The notes under the pieces were generated by a model. That model was not told the DNA's origin and did no database searches. It saw nothing but the letters and a program-made list of their open reading frames with translations. From the NCBI GenBank assembly GCA_019313095.1, contig JAFDBU010000215.1:1-6896 (forward strand): 6,896 nucleotides of DNA. The letters run 5' to 3'. This DNA comes from Deltaproteobacteria bacterium. GTDB lineage: Bacteria > Desulfobacterota > Desulfobulbia > Desulfobulbales > BM004. Each line of letters opens with the position of its first letter. Within the stretch, counting starts at the first letter, position 1. Positions 1-6,025 of the stretch are shown here, one piece after another. The position numbers and the translations under genes were made by a program.

Positions 1-288
1 GAACTTGAAGAACAGGGCAAGGGAAAGAAGTGCCATGGCAAGTTCAACCAGAGGGTACTGCCAGGAGATTGGTGAGCCGCAGCTCCGGCACTTCCTCTGC
101 AGCAGAATGAAGCTGATCATGGGTATATTATCATACCACTTAATGGGCTGCAGACATTTGGGACATCTCGAGGCAGGAAAGACAATGGATTCGTTCTCTG
201 TCGGGAGCCGGACAATAACCACATTTAAAAAACTGCCCACAACAGCGCCAAGAACGAATGTAAAAACAATTGTTAGGGCTGTGAGCAT
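1..288 (-). CDS. Prepilin peptidase (A24 leader peptidase), N-terminal part, cut by window edge
   Basis: Translating the - strand from ATG at 288 gives 96 codons open to base 1. Seen: a hydrophobic start leading into GAVVGSFLNVVIVRLP (residues 14-29), then two cysteine pairs, C42-x2-C45 and C67-x2-C70, flanking IKWYDNIPMISF, and then WQYPLVELAMALLSLALFF, the start of a second membrane segment. This order (membrane helix, GSFLNVVIxRLP, four-cysteine cytoplasmic zinc motif, YPLVEL helix) is the N-terminal domain of bacterial type IV prepilin peptidases (PilD/GspO/ComC). These inner-membrane enzymes cleave, and often N-methylate, prepilins and pseudopilins for type IV pili or type II secretion. 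The aspartyl protease residues, including the GxGD motif, lie beyond the edge. An in-frame TAA at 304-306 limits the start; no good Shine-Dalgarno precedes the ATG. The gene diverges from pyrK. The system it serves cannot be told from this fragment. Confidence 0.9.
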   Translation of the reverse strand, partial: MLTALTIVFTFVLGAVVGSFLNVVIVRLPTENESIVFPASRCPKCLQPIKWYDNIPMISFILLQRKCRSCGSPISWQYPLVELAMALLSLALFFKF

Positions 289-330
289 AATAATTCGTTT
301 TTTTTAGTTAATATGGTAAAGAGTTAGACC

Positions 331-338
331 ATTATAAT
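331..338. promoter_or_regulatory. Palindromic -10 element, possible bidirectional promoter
   Basis: ATTATAAT is a perfect 8-base palindrome, so a consensus TATAAT reads on both strands: 333-338 on + and 336-331 on -. On the - strand it would start RNA near 324, giving a leader of about 36 bases before the prepilin peptidase ATG, a sensible distance. On the + strand it would give a leader of about 300 bases before pyrK. The -35 partners are poor on both sides (TTAATA at 308-313 with a 19-base spacer on +; TTCTCT from 359 to 354 on -), so this is a tentative call. Confidence 0.4.
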
Positions 339-424
339 GCTGACTCGTTTTGGAGAGAAATAACCATAAAGGCACACTGCCCTTGAGAAGGTACCATGAG
401 ATGAGCTTGCCCGTAAAGGCCTAG

Positions 425-453
425 TTGTCGATTTACCTGATATCTTATATATT
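425..453 (+). promoter_or_regulatory. Candidate sigma70 promoter for pyrK operon
   Basis: TTGTCG at 425-430 (4 of 6 to TTGACA) and TATATT at 448-453 (5 of 6 to TATAAT) are separated by exactly 17 bases. Transcription would begin about 459-461, at the first heptamer repeat, leaving a leader of about 190 bases before pyrK. The call rests on hexamer matches and spacing only. The sigma factor is assumed. Confidence 0.45.
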
Positions 454-458
454 TTTTC

Positions 459-524
459 GGAGTGAGGAGTGAGGAGTGAGGAGTGAGGAGTGAGGAGGAC
501 TGAGTGTTGAGGACTTAGGACTGA
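459..524 (+). repeat. Heptamer tandem repeat, GGAGTGA x5 plus degenerate units
   Basis: Five perfect GGAGTGA units run from 459 to 493. A partial unit GGA (494-496) follows, and then four degenerate heptamers in register: GGACTGA, GTGTTGA, GGACTTA and GGACTGA (497-524). The 9-mer GGACTGAGT occurs at 497-505 and again at 518-526. The array sits at the expected 5' end of RNA from the promoter at 425-453 and is non-coding as far as I can see. Perfect units next to decayed ones suggest slippage expansion of an older array; copy number may vary between strains. Confidence 0.9.
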
Positions 525-572
525 GTTGAAATAGAGTCGTTTTGATATAGACTTACCTTTTCAAAAGAAAAA

Positions 573-608
573 GGGGGCAGGATCTCATGAGAAGGAGAGA
601 GAGCCCCT
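573..608 (+). promoter_or_regulatory. GC-capped hairpin in the pyrK leader
   Basis: GGGGGC (573-578) pairs with GCCCCT (603-608), including one G-U pair. Inside, TCTC (583-586) can pair with a GAGA in 595-602, or the palindrome TCTCATGAGA (583-592) can fold on itself. An A/T-rich hairpin, CCTTTTC (556-562) with GAAAAAGG (567-574, one bulged A), shares bases 573-574, so the two compete slightly. There is no T run after the GC stem, so it is not an intrinsic terminator. The stem lies about 45 bases before the pyrK ATG. Any regulatory role is inference. Confidence 0.4.
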
Positions 609-652
609 GAATGAAGGATTGTGGACAGTAAAATCAGCACCATCTGATACCA

Positions 653-1435
653 ATGCAGATATATCAGCAAAAGGCGGAAATTCTCCGTACTGAAAAATTT
701 ACTGGTGATATTTACCGTTTCAGCTTGAAGGCGCCGGATATAGCTGCTGAGGCAAGACCGGGTCAATTTGTCATGGTGCGGACCGGTGAAGGCATGGATC
801 CTCTCCTGCGCAGGCCATTTTCCGTGCATCAGGTTGCTGAGGGAGGGTTGGTCCAGATCCTGTTTAAGATAGTTGGCAGAGGGACACAGCTACTCAGCAG
901 GATGCAGTCAGGAAAATACCTCGATGTTCTGGGACCTTTGGGCCAGGGGTTCACGAATGGTGAAAATAACCAGCACTTTCTGGTGGGAGGCGGCATAGGT
1001 ATAGCCCCTTTGCTTTTCCTGGCCAAGCAGTTGCTGAAGAGAAATGAACCTTCAGCCATAAAGGTGCTCCTCGGGGCCAGGACGGAAGATGAAATTGGTA
1101 TCCTGGCAGAGGATTTCGGGAGTATGGGGCTTGAGGTTCTGTCTGCAACGGAAGATGGCAGTTTGGGCCAAAAGGGGCTGGTTACAGATCTTTTGGTTCC
1201 TATAAATGAGACTCGGGCTACGGTATATGGTTGCGGCCCTTATCCCATGCTGCGAGTAGTGGCAGGTATATGCCACACAAAGGGTTGGGGCTGCCAGGTA
1301 TCACTTGAGACTATTATGGCCTGTGGGCTGGCAGCCTGTCTCGGCTGTACGGTTTTGCGGTCTGACCTGAAGGGCTATGTCCATGTGTGCAAGGATGGCC
1401 CGGTATTTAATGCGGATGAAGTGGCATGGCTGTAG
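653..1435 (+). CDS. pyrK: Dihydroorotate dehydrogenase B, electron transfer subunit PyrK
   Basis: PyrK is the FAD and 2Fe-2S subunit of class 1B dihydroorotate dehydrogenase. It passes electrons from the FMN of PyrD to NAD+ in pyrimidine synthesis, in the cytoplasm. Seen in 260 residues, the usual length: a ferredoxin-reductase-like FAD domain with RPGQFVMVR (35-43) and the flavin motif RPFS (54-57), the NAD-binding loop GGGIGIAPL (112-120), CGP (194-196), and the C-terminal iron-sulfur ligands C224, C229, C232 and C246 in [11 protein letters not shown] and VCKDGPVF. The spacing of these cysteines fits the family. The ATG at 653 is the only reasonable start: an in-frame TAA lies at 629-631 and the family N-terminus matches. 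There is no clear Shine-Dalgarno. The 3' end overlaps pyrD by 10 bases, which fits coupled translation of two subunits of one complex. Confidence 0.97.
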   Translation: MQIYQQKAEILRTEKFTGDIYRFSLKAPDIAAEARPGQFVMVRTGEGMDPLLRRPFSVHQVAEGGLVQILFKIVGRGTQLLSRMQSGKYLDVLGPLGQGFTNGENNQHFLVGGGIGIAPLLFLAKQLLKRNEPSAIKVLLGARTEDEIGILAEDFGSMGLEVLSATEDGSLGQKGLVTDLLVPINETRATVYGCGPYPMLRVVAGICHTKGWGCQVSLETIMACGLAACLGCTVLRSDLKGYVHVCKDGPVFNADEVAWL

Positions 1436-2352
1436 AATTACCTGATCTTAAGATAAACATCGGCGCTCTGCGTCTGAATAATCCTGTGATGACCGCCTCC
1501 GGTACCTTCGGATATGGGAAAGAGTTCGCCTCGCTGGTTAATCTGCACCGATTGGGAGCCATTATCGTCAAGGGCATTTCCCTGCTTCCAAGACCGGGAA
1601 ATCCACCGCCAAGACTGGCAGAAACTGCCTGCGGCATGTTGAATGCCATCGGCCTGGAAAATGTCGGTCTGGAAAAATTTCTTTCAGACAAGCTGCCGTT
1701 CCTGCTAGGCATTGACACACCGCTTATCGTCAATATCCTTGGTGATACGCTGGAGGATTATCAACAGCTGGCAGCCCGGCTGGATGAGGAAGAAAAGGTA
1801 GCAGCCCTTGAAGTGAACATATCCTGCCCGAATGTGAAGCATGGCGGGGTTGCATTCGGGACTGATCCTGACATGGCCTATAATGTCACAAAGGGGGTGC
1901 GCCAACATTTCAGCCGTCCTGTCATAGTCAAACTGTCACCTAATGTCACCGACATCGTCATGATTGCCGGGGCAGTTGAAGAGGCCGGCGCAGATGCTGT
2001 TTCGCTGATCAATACGGTGCTGGGTATGGCTATTGACATAGAATTCTGCCGGCCGAAACTTGCAAATATCTTCGGGGGATTATCGGGTCCGGCAATCAAA
2101 CCTATTGCTTTGCGTATGGTCTGGCAGGTTGCTGATGCTGTTGCCATTCCGGTAATCGGCATAGGCGGGATCTCCACTCCTGAAGATGCAGTAGAATTTA
2201 TGCTTGCCGGTGCCTCTGCAGTACAGGTGGGTACGGCAAATTTCATCAATCCAAAGGCCACGGAAGAAATTATCCAGGGCCTGGAAACATATCTGACTGA
2301 AAAGAATATGGCATCAGTCCAGGAATTAATCGGCCGTGCCAGGCGAACCTGA
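1426..2352 (+). CDS. pyrD: Dihydroorotate dehydrogenase B, catalytic subunit PyrD
   Basis: PyrD is the FMN-containing TIM-barrel subunit that oxidises dihydroorotate to orotate, the fourth step of de novo UMP synthesis. Seen in 308 residues: [13 protein letters not shown] (19-31), the FMN-contact lysine in VKGIS (K49), [13 protein letters not shown] (55-67), NAIGLENVG (73-81), the catalytic base C134 in [20 protein letters not shown] (169-177), [10 protein letters not shown] (217-226) and the phosphate-binding strands IGIGGI (244-249) and VQVGTANF (266-273). A cysteine rather than a serine base, together with the adjacent pyrK, marks class 1B, which uses NAD+ and works without oxygen. The ATG at 1426 lies inside the end of pyrK and matches the family N-terminus; the Shine-Dalgarno is weak. 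No key residue is missing. Confidence 0.98.
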   Translation: MAVELPDLKINIGALRLNNPVMTASGTFGYGKEFASLVNLHRLGAIIVKGISLLPRPGNPPPRLAETACGMLNAIGLENVGLEKFLSDKLPFLLGIDTPLIVNILGDTLEDYQQLAARLDEEEKVAALEVNISCPNVKHGGVAFGTDPDMAYNVTKGVRQHFSRPVIVKLSPNVTDIVMIAGAVEEAGADAVSLINTVLGMAIDIEFCRPKLANIFGGLSGPAIKPIALRMVWQVADAVAIPVIGIGGISTPEDAVEFMLAGASAVQVGTANFINPKATEEIIQGLETYLTEKNMASVQELIGRARRT

Positions 2353-2353
2353 A

Positions 2354-2374
2354 AATTGGCTGCAACACCCAATT
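2354..2374 (+). other. Small inverted repeat after pyrD
   Basis: AATTGG (2354-2359) and CCAATT (2369-2374) form a 6-bp stem with a 9-base loop directly after the pyrD stop codon. No T run follows, so it is not a terminator. It could be a processing or mRNA-stability hairpin, or chance. Confidence 0.25.
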
Positions 2375-2392
2375 CCATTCGGTTAGTAAATA

Positions 2393-3127
2393 ATGAGCCA
2401 ACAGCATGACAGTACATCAACAGGCATGCAGCATAAAAAACAGCTGCTGCATACTGTCTATAGAGAATATTCCACCTGGATCAGCCGTTTCCCCCTGGCC
2501 TGCCAAAAAGGCTGTGCAGCCTGCTGTACCCAGAGTGTCACCATGTCAAGCCTGGAAGGGGAATTAATCTTCGATTTCTTCTCTGCGCAGGGCAGGGAGA
2601 AATGGCTGCTTGATAAACTTGCCCGAACAGTTCCCGGGAAAAGCAGATCTATCATAACGACAAATCAGTTTGCCGAGGCCTGCTTCAAACACCAGGAAGT
2701 TGACAGTGATGCTTTAGGATGCTGGGATTTTACCCCCTGTGTCTTTCTGGAAGATGAGGCCTGTTCAATTTATGAAGCACGCCCTTTCGGCTGCAGAAGT
2801 TTTGGCTCACTTGTACGGTGTACGGCTGGGAGGGCTGCAGAAATGGCTCCTATTCATCTGACGGTCAATACCGTTTTTACCCAAATTGTTGAACATCTGA
2901 GTAGTGAAGATGGCTGCTGGTCGACCATGATGAGTATTCTACACAGCCTGGCTTATAAAGAAGATATGATGAAAAAACAGCATGTTCTCAAGGCCAGACC
3001 GGTTCCAGGATTTCTGCTCGAACCCCGGGAAATGCATGTAGTAGGGGGCCTTCTAAAAAAACTCAGGGAGCAATTTTCTGATATGGGCGGCACCAGTGAT
3101 CTGATTGACAACTTATTGGCGATATAA
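2393..3127 (+). CDS. YkgJ-family cysteine cluster protein, function unknown
   Basis: This 244-residue protein carries the family signature of putative zinc- or iron-chelating YkgJ proteins. C37-x3-C41-x2-C44-C45 sits in LACQKGCAACC, and a second cluster has C110, C116 and C124 followed by the hallmark IYEARPFGCRSFGS (C134). Further cysteines lie at 97, 143 and 175. It has no signal peptide or membrane segment, so it is probably cytoplasmic. The clusters very likely bind a metal, but no reaction is established for most family members. The last 70 or so residues (MKKQHVLKARPVPGFLLEP onward) hold no motif I know. The ATG at 2393 is used; an in-frame ATG at 2426 (residue 12) is equally possible, as neither has a good Shine-Dalgarno. 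It sits 40 bases after pyrD and about 70 before aroD. The context suggests co-transcription but does not name a substrate. Confidence 0.85.
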   Translation: MSQQHDSTSTGMQHKKQLLHTVYREYSTWISRFPLACQKGCAACCTQSVTMSSLEGELIFDFFSAQGREKWLLDKLARTVPGKSRSIITTNQFAEACFKHQEVDSDALGCWDFTPCVFLEDEACSIYEARPFGCRSFGSLVRCTAGRAAEMAPIHLTVNTVFTQIVEHLSSEDGCWSTMMSILHSLAYKEDMMKKQHVLKARPVPGFLLEPREMHVVGGLLKKLREQFSDMGGTSDLIDNLLAI

Positions 3128-3197
3128 TAGGTTGCTTTACTTTGTTGTGTTGCTATTCAGCTAAAGAAGAGAAAAATTGATCAGGAGAAAAAGCACG

Positions 3198-3908
3198 TTG
3201 ACCGAATCATTAGAAACTCCTGCGGGCTTTTGCATTTCAGTGGCCGGTGAAAATGTCGTCCAGGCAATTGATATAGCTAAAAAATCTGCAAACTATGCAG
3301 ATGTCATAGAGATACGCCTGGACACACTGTCTGACCCTGAGATTGCCCCTTTTGTAAAAAATATTTCTACGCCCCTGCTGTTTACCAATCGTCCGGAATG
3401 GGAAGGAGGTTCATTCAACGGGTCGGAAACATCCCGCCTGGAACTGCTCATGCAGGCTGTTAAGCATGATTGCGCCCTAGTTGACCTGGAACTGAAAACA
3501 GCACCTGAATTACGGGGTGAGCTTCTTGATATCCTGCTGCAGCACCCGAGAACCGGTCTTATTATCTCATGGCATGACTTTAACGGCACTCCTTCCGTTG
3601 AGGCACTGAGTGAAATTCTGTTACAGCAGATGGAATCCGGGGCTCACATTGGCAAAATTGTCACTACTGCAAATGATTATATGGATGTCCTCAATGTCCT
3701 CAATCTTCAAGTTACAGCAGCCAATAATAATTTCCCCCTCATTGCATTTTGTATGGGTTCCCGGGGCAGGATTAGCAGGCTTGCCACCATAAAGCTTGGC
3801 GGTTATATGACGTATGCAGCCCCTGATGGAGGCAAGGAGACAGCCCCGGGCCAGATACCGGTGTCTGTTATGTCTGAAATGCTGGCAAGGTTGAATCATG
3901 CAGATTAA
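3198..3908 (+). CDS. aroD: 3-dehydroquinate dehydratase, type I
   Basis: AroD dehydrates 3-dehydroquinate to 3-dehydroshikimate through a lysine Schiff base, the third step of the shikimate pathway, in the cytoplasm. Numbering from TTG at 3198 (236 residues): E38 and R40 in IEIRLD; R65 and E69 in FTNRPEWEGG; catalytic H126 in SWHDF; Schiff-base K153 in GKIVTTAND; MGSRGRISRL with R194; and TAPGQIPV with Q219. Histidine and lysine are 27 residues apart, as in E. coli AroD (143 and 170), and the other residues keep a constant offset from that enzyme, so the active site is intact. No ATG is near. TTG at 3198 is preferred because AGGAGA (3183-3188) lies 9 bases upstream; TTG at 3177 would add 7 residues with a poorer ribosome site. 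The end overlaps aroE by 11 bases, so these enzymes of consecutive steps are probably translationally coupled. Confidence 0.93.
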   Translation: MTESLETPAGFCISVAGENVVQAIDIAKKSANYADVIEIRLDTLSDPEIAPFVKNISTPLLFTNRPEWEGGSFNGSETSRLELLMQAVKHDCALVDLELKTAPELRGELLDILLQHPRTGLIISWHDFNGTPSVEALSEILLQQMESGAHIGKIVTTANDYMDVLNVLNLQVTAANNNFPLIAFCMGSRGRISRLATIKLGGYMTYAAPDGGKETAPGQIPVSVMSEMLARLNHAD

Positions 3909-4716
3909 AGGCTCTACTGAAATTTACGGCATTATAGGCAACCCGGTTGCCCATTCCTTAAGCCCCATTATGCATAACAGAGCTTTTGAGTCTCTGGGGT
4001 TGGACAAGGTGTATGTAGCCTTCCCGGCAACCAATGCTGAAAAAGCCCTGGCAGGCTTTCGGGCTTTAGGTGTGCGTGGTCTCTCTGTCACGATCCCTTA
4101 TAAGGAGACCGTTCTTGGCTACATTGACTCCATTGACCCTGTGGCTGAGAAGATCGGCGCGGTAAATACCCTGGTCTTTAAAGAAGACAATAAAATCCAT
4201 GGGTTGAATACCGATTGGATCGGGGCAAACCGGGCTCTTGCAGAAAGGCTTGAACTGCAGGGCAAAAGAATTCTGCTTCTTGGAGCAGGCGGTTCTGCCA
4301 AGGCTATTGGCTTTGGTTTGCTGGAGGCTGGTGCCAGGGTCATTCTTGCCAGTCGGACGGAAAGTAAGGTAAGGGCACTGGCTGAAACTCTTCAATGCGA
4401 GTGGCTCCATCTTGCTGATATTGAAACGGTGCAGGCAGACGCATTGGTCAATGCGACGCCGGTGGGCATGAGTTTCGTTGAGAATGCCAGCCTGGTGCCA
4501 TTAGAAAGTCTGCATAACTTTCCGGTGGTCATGGATATAGTCTATGCCCCCCTGGAAACGCGGCTGCTGCGGGAGTCGAAAAGCGCAGGCTGTGAAATCA
4601 TAAATGGGCTCTCGATGCTGCTCTATCAGGGTGTGGCTCAGTTTGAGGCCTGGACAGGCCAGGATGCTCCGGTTGAGGAAATGCGTGCGGCCCTGATGCA
4701 GGAAATAACAAAATAA
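3898..4716 (+). CDS. aroE: Shikimate dehydrogenase (NADP+)
   Basis: AroE reduces 3-dehydroshikimate to shikimate with NADPH, directly after AroD. Seen in 272 residues: GIIGNPVAHSLSPIMHN (11-27), the shikimate-binding serines; SVTIPYKE with catalytic K69; GAVNTL (87-92); LNTDWIGA with catalytic D106; the dinucleotide loop GAGGSAKA (129-136); ASRT (151-154), whose arginine favours NADP+; NATPVGM (185-191); and GLSMLLYQGVAQFEAWTG (237-254) at the C-terminal lid. K69 and D106 keep the E. coli K65/D102 spacing. The ATG at 3898 lies inside aroD, with AAGG about 7 bases upstream. Length is normal for a stand-alone AroE rather than an AroDE fusion. Confidence 0.97.
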   Translation: MQIKGSTEIYGIIGNPVAHSLSPIMHNRAFESLGLDKVYVAFPATNAEKALAGFRALGVRGLSVTIPYKETVLGYIDSIDPVAEKIGAVNTLVFKEDNKIHGLNTDWIGANRALAERLELQGKRILLLGAGGSAKAIGFGLLEAGARVILASRTESKVRALAETLQCEWLHLADIETVQADALVNATPVGMSFVENASLVPLESLHNFPVVMDIVYAPLETRLLRESKSAGCEIINGLSMLLYQGVAQFEAWTGQDAPVEEMRAALMQEITK

Positions 4717-4741
4717 TTCAAAAAACTTTAAGTAAATTAAG

Positions 4742-6016
4742 ATGATAGAAATTAAACCGGCAGGGAAGATTAAAGCCGAGGTCTCGGTTCCCGGTTCGAA
4801 AAGTATTACCCAGCGGGCTTTGATCGCGGCTGCTCTGGCGGATGGAGAAAGCACCTTGATTGGCCCCCTGGAAAGTGAGGACACTCAGTATACGGCAGGT
4901 GCCCTTCAGCAAATGGGTGTGACAGTTGAAAAGGAAGAGCACCGGTGGACAGTACATGGTAATGGCGGGAAGATAGCCACTCCTGGTAAAGAAATATTTC
5001 TTGGCAACAACGGTACGGCAACGAGATTTCTCACCTCTGTTGCTGCCCTGGGAACCGGCGTCTTCAAGATCAGTGGCGATGAGAGGATGGCGGAAAGGCC
5101 TATTCTGCCACTGATGCAGGCCCTGAAGGGTTGGGGAGTTGATATTGCCAGTATTAACAATAACGGCTGTCCGCCGCTGCTCATTAAAGCTGACGGTTTG
5201 TCAGGCGGCAAAACGATTCTGCCTGAAGGCAAAAGCAGCCAGTACCTTTCATCTATGCTGCTGGTGGGGCCATATGCCAGACAGGAGGCCGAACTTGATG
5301 TGGAAGGAGAGATTCTATCATTGCCTTATGTCTTTATGACGTTGGCAGTGATGGATGCCTTCGGTATCAGGGTGGAGGCCAATGAGGCTTTCAACAGCTA
5401 TAAAATTCCTCAGGGAACATATAACGCCAGAGAGTATGCCATTGAAGGCGATGCTTCAAATGCCTCTTATTTTTATGCCGCCGCCGCAGTAACCGGTGGC
5501 GAGGTGACGGTTCCTAACGTGCCGGTACCTTCCCTGCAGGGCGATGCGGCCTTTGTGGCACTGCTGGCACGTATGGGCTGCCAGATAAATAAAACCGGAG
5601 AAGGTTTGATGGTAAGCGGCCCTGAGGAACTGAAAGGTATTACAATCGATATGGCCGATATGCCTGATGTAGTGCCGACCCTTGCGGTTGTTGCTTCACA
5701 GGCAAAGGGCAGAACTACGATAAAAAATATTGCCCACCTGCGCATCAAGGAATGCGACAGACTCCATGTCATGGCCGTGGAACTGGCCAAAATGGGAGTC
5801 AGGGTCCGGGAACTGGATGATGCCTTGATCATTGAAGGCAAAGACCCTGATGTACCTATGCATGGTGCTGAAATAAACACTTATAATGACCACCGCATTG
5901 CCATGAGTTTTGCGGTGGCGGGATTGACTGTTCCAGGTGTTAAGGTCCTTGGCGAGGAGTGCGTGGCCAAATCTTTTCCTGATTTCTGGGAAAGATTTGC
6001 TCTGCTTTATGATTAA
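4742..6016 (+). CDS. aroA: 3-phosphoshikimate 1-carboxyvinyltransferase (EPSP synthase)
   Basis: AroA joins phosphoenolpyruvate to shikimate-3-phosphate to give EPSP, the sixth shikimate-pathway step. At 424 residues it is close to E. coli AroA (427). Seen: VPGSKSITQRAL (16-27) with K20, S21 and R25; LGNNGTATRFLTS (87-99) with R95; ERP with R119; the shikimate-phosphate triad S165-S166-Q167 in GKSSQYLSS; D309 in DMPDVVPTLAV; LRIKECDRL with E337 and R340; NDHRIAM with R385; and CVAKSFPDF with K410. All catalytic residues are present. In the PEP/glyphosate loop, the position of the E. coli class I proline P101 is phenylalanine (F96), while the glycine matching E. coli G96 is kept as G91. aroA begins 25 bases after aroE with no clear Shine-Dalgarno. 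Shikimate kinase, needed between AroE and AroA, is not in the window. Confidence 0.98.
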   Translation: MIEIKPAGKIKAEVSVPGSKSITQRALIAAALADGESTLIGPLESEDTQYTAGALQQMGVTVEKEEHRWTVHGNGGKIATPGKEIFLGNNGTATRFLTSVAALGTGVFKISGDERMAERPILPLMQALKGWGVDIASINNNGCPPLLIKADGLSGGKTILPEGKSSQYLSSMLLVGPYARQEAELDVEGEILSLPYVFMTLAVMDAFGIRVEANEAFNSYKIPQGTYNAREYAIEGDASNASYFYAAAAVTGGEVTVPNVPVPSLQGDAAFVALLARMGCQINKTGEGLMVSGPEELKGITIDMADMPDVVPTLAVVASQAKGRTTIKNIAHLRIKECDRLHVMAVELAKMGVRVRELDDALIIEGKDPDVPMHGAEINTYNDHRIAMSFAVAGLTVPGVKVLGEECVAKSFPDFWERFALLYD

Positions 6017-6025
6017 GTTTGTATT

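Larger units (their letters stand above)
289..652. other. Divergent intergenic region, prepilin peptidase to pyrK
   Basis: This 364-base stretch separates two divergent genes and must carry both their promoters. It holds a palindromic ATTATAAT at 331-338, a sigma70-like promoter at 425-453 facing pyrK, a heptamer repeat array at 459-524, and hairpins at 556-574 and 573-608. No gene of normal size is supportable. A short open frame reading DELARKGLVVDLPDILYIF followed by a stop exists at 400-465, but it is too short and has no start. I do not recognise a PyrR-binding element or any riboswitch. Confidence 0.6.

Noticed and set aside
5..307. + strand open frame of 100 codons at the left end.
   Set aside because: It is antisense to the prepilin peptidase, whose - strand reading shows clear family motifs. 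The + strand reading shows none.
400..465. Short open frame reading DELARKGLVVDLPDILYIF before a stop, which looks protein-like and might be a gene remnant.
   Set aside because: It has a stop immediately upstream (397-399), no start codon, and overlaps the best promoter candidate and the repeat. No family was recognised, so it is as likely chance.
360..652. Possible PyrR-binding attenuator or other known riboswitch in the pyrK leader.
   Set aside because: I found no PyrR loop consensus and no terminator with a T run before pyrK, and the stems seen do not match a known riboswitch class.
3105..3128. Perfect TTGACA (3105-3110) and perfect TATAAT (3123-3128) at the end of the ykgJ-family gene, ahead of aroD.
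   Set aside because: The spacer is only 12 bases, too short for sigma70 RNA polymerase, and both hexamers lie within or across coding sequence. No good -10 exists 16-18 bases after the TTGACA. A weaker pair, TTGCTT (3132-3137) and TATTCA (3154-3159) with a TGn extension, was also not convincing.
5473..5880. Long - strand open frames opposite aroA, and similar ones opposite pyrD and aroE.
   Set aside because: They lie wholly antisense to well-supported enzymes and have no recognisable domain. They are by-products of codon use.
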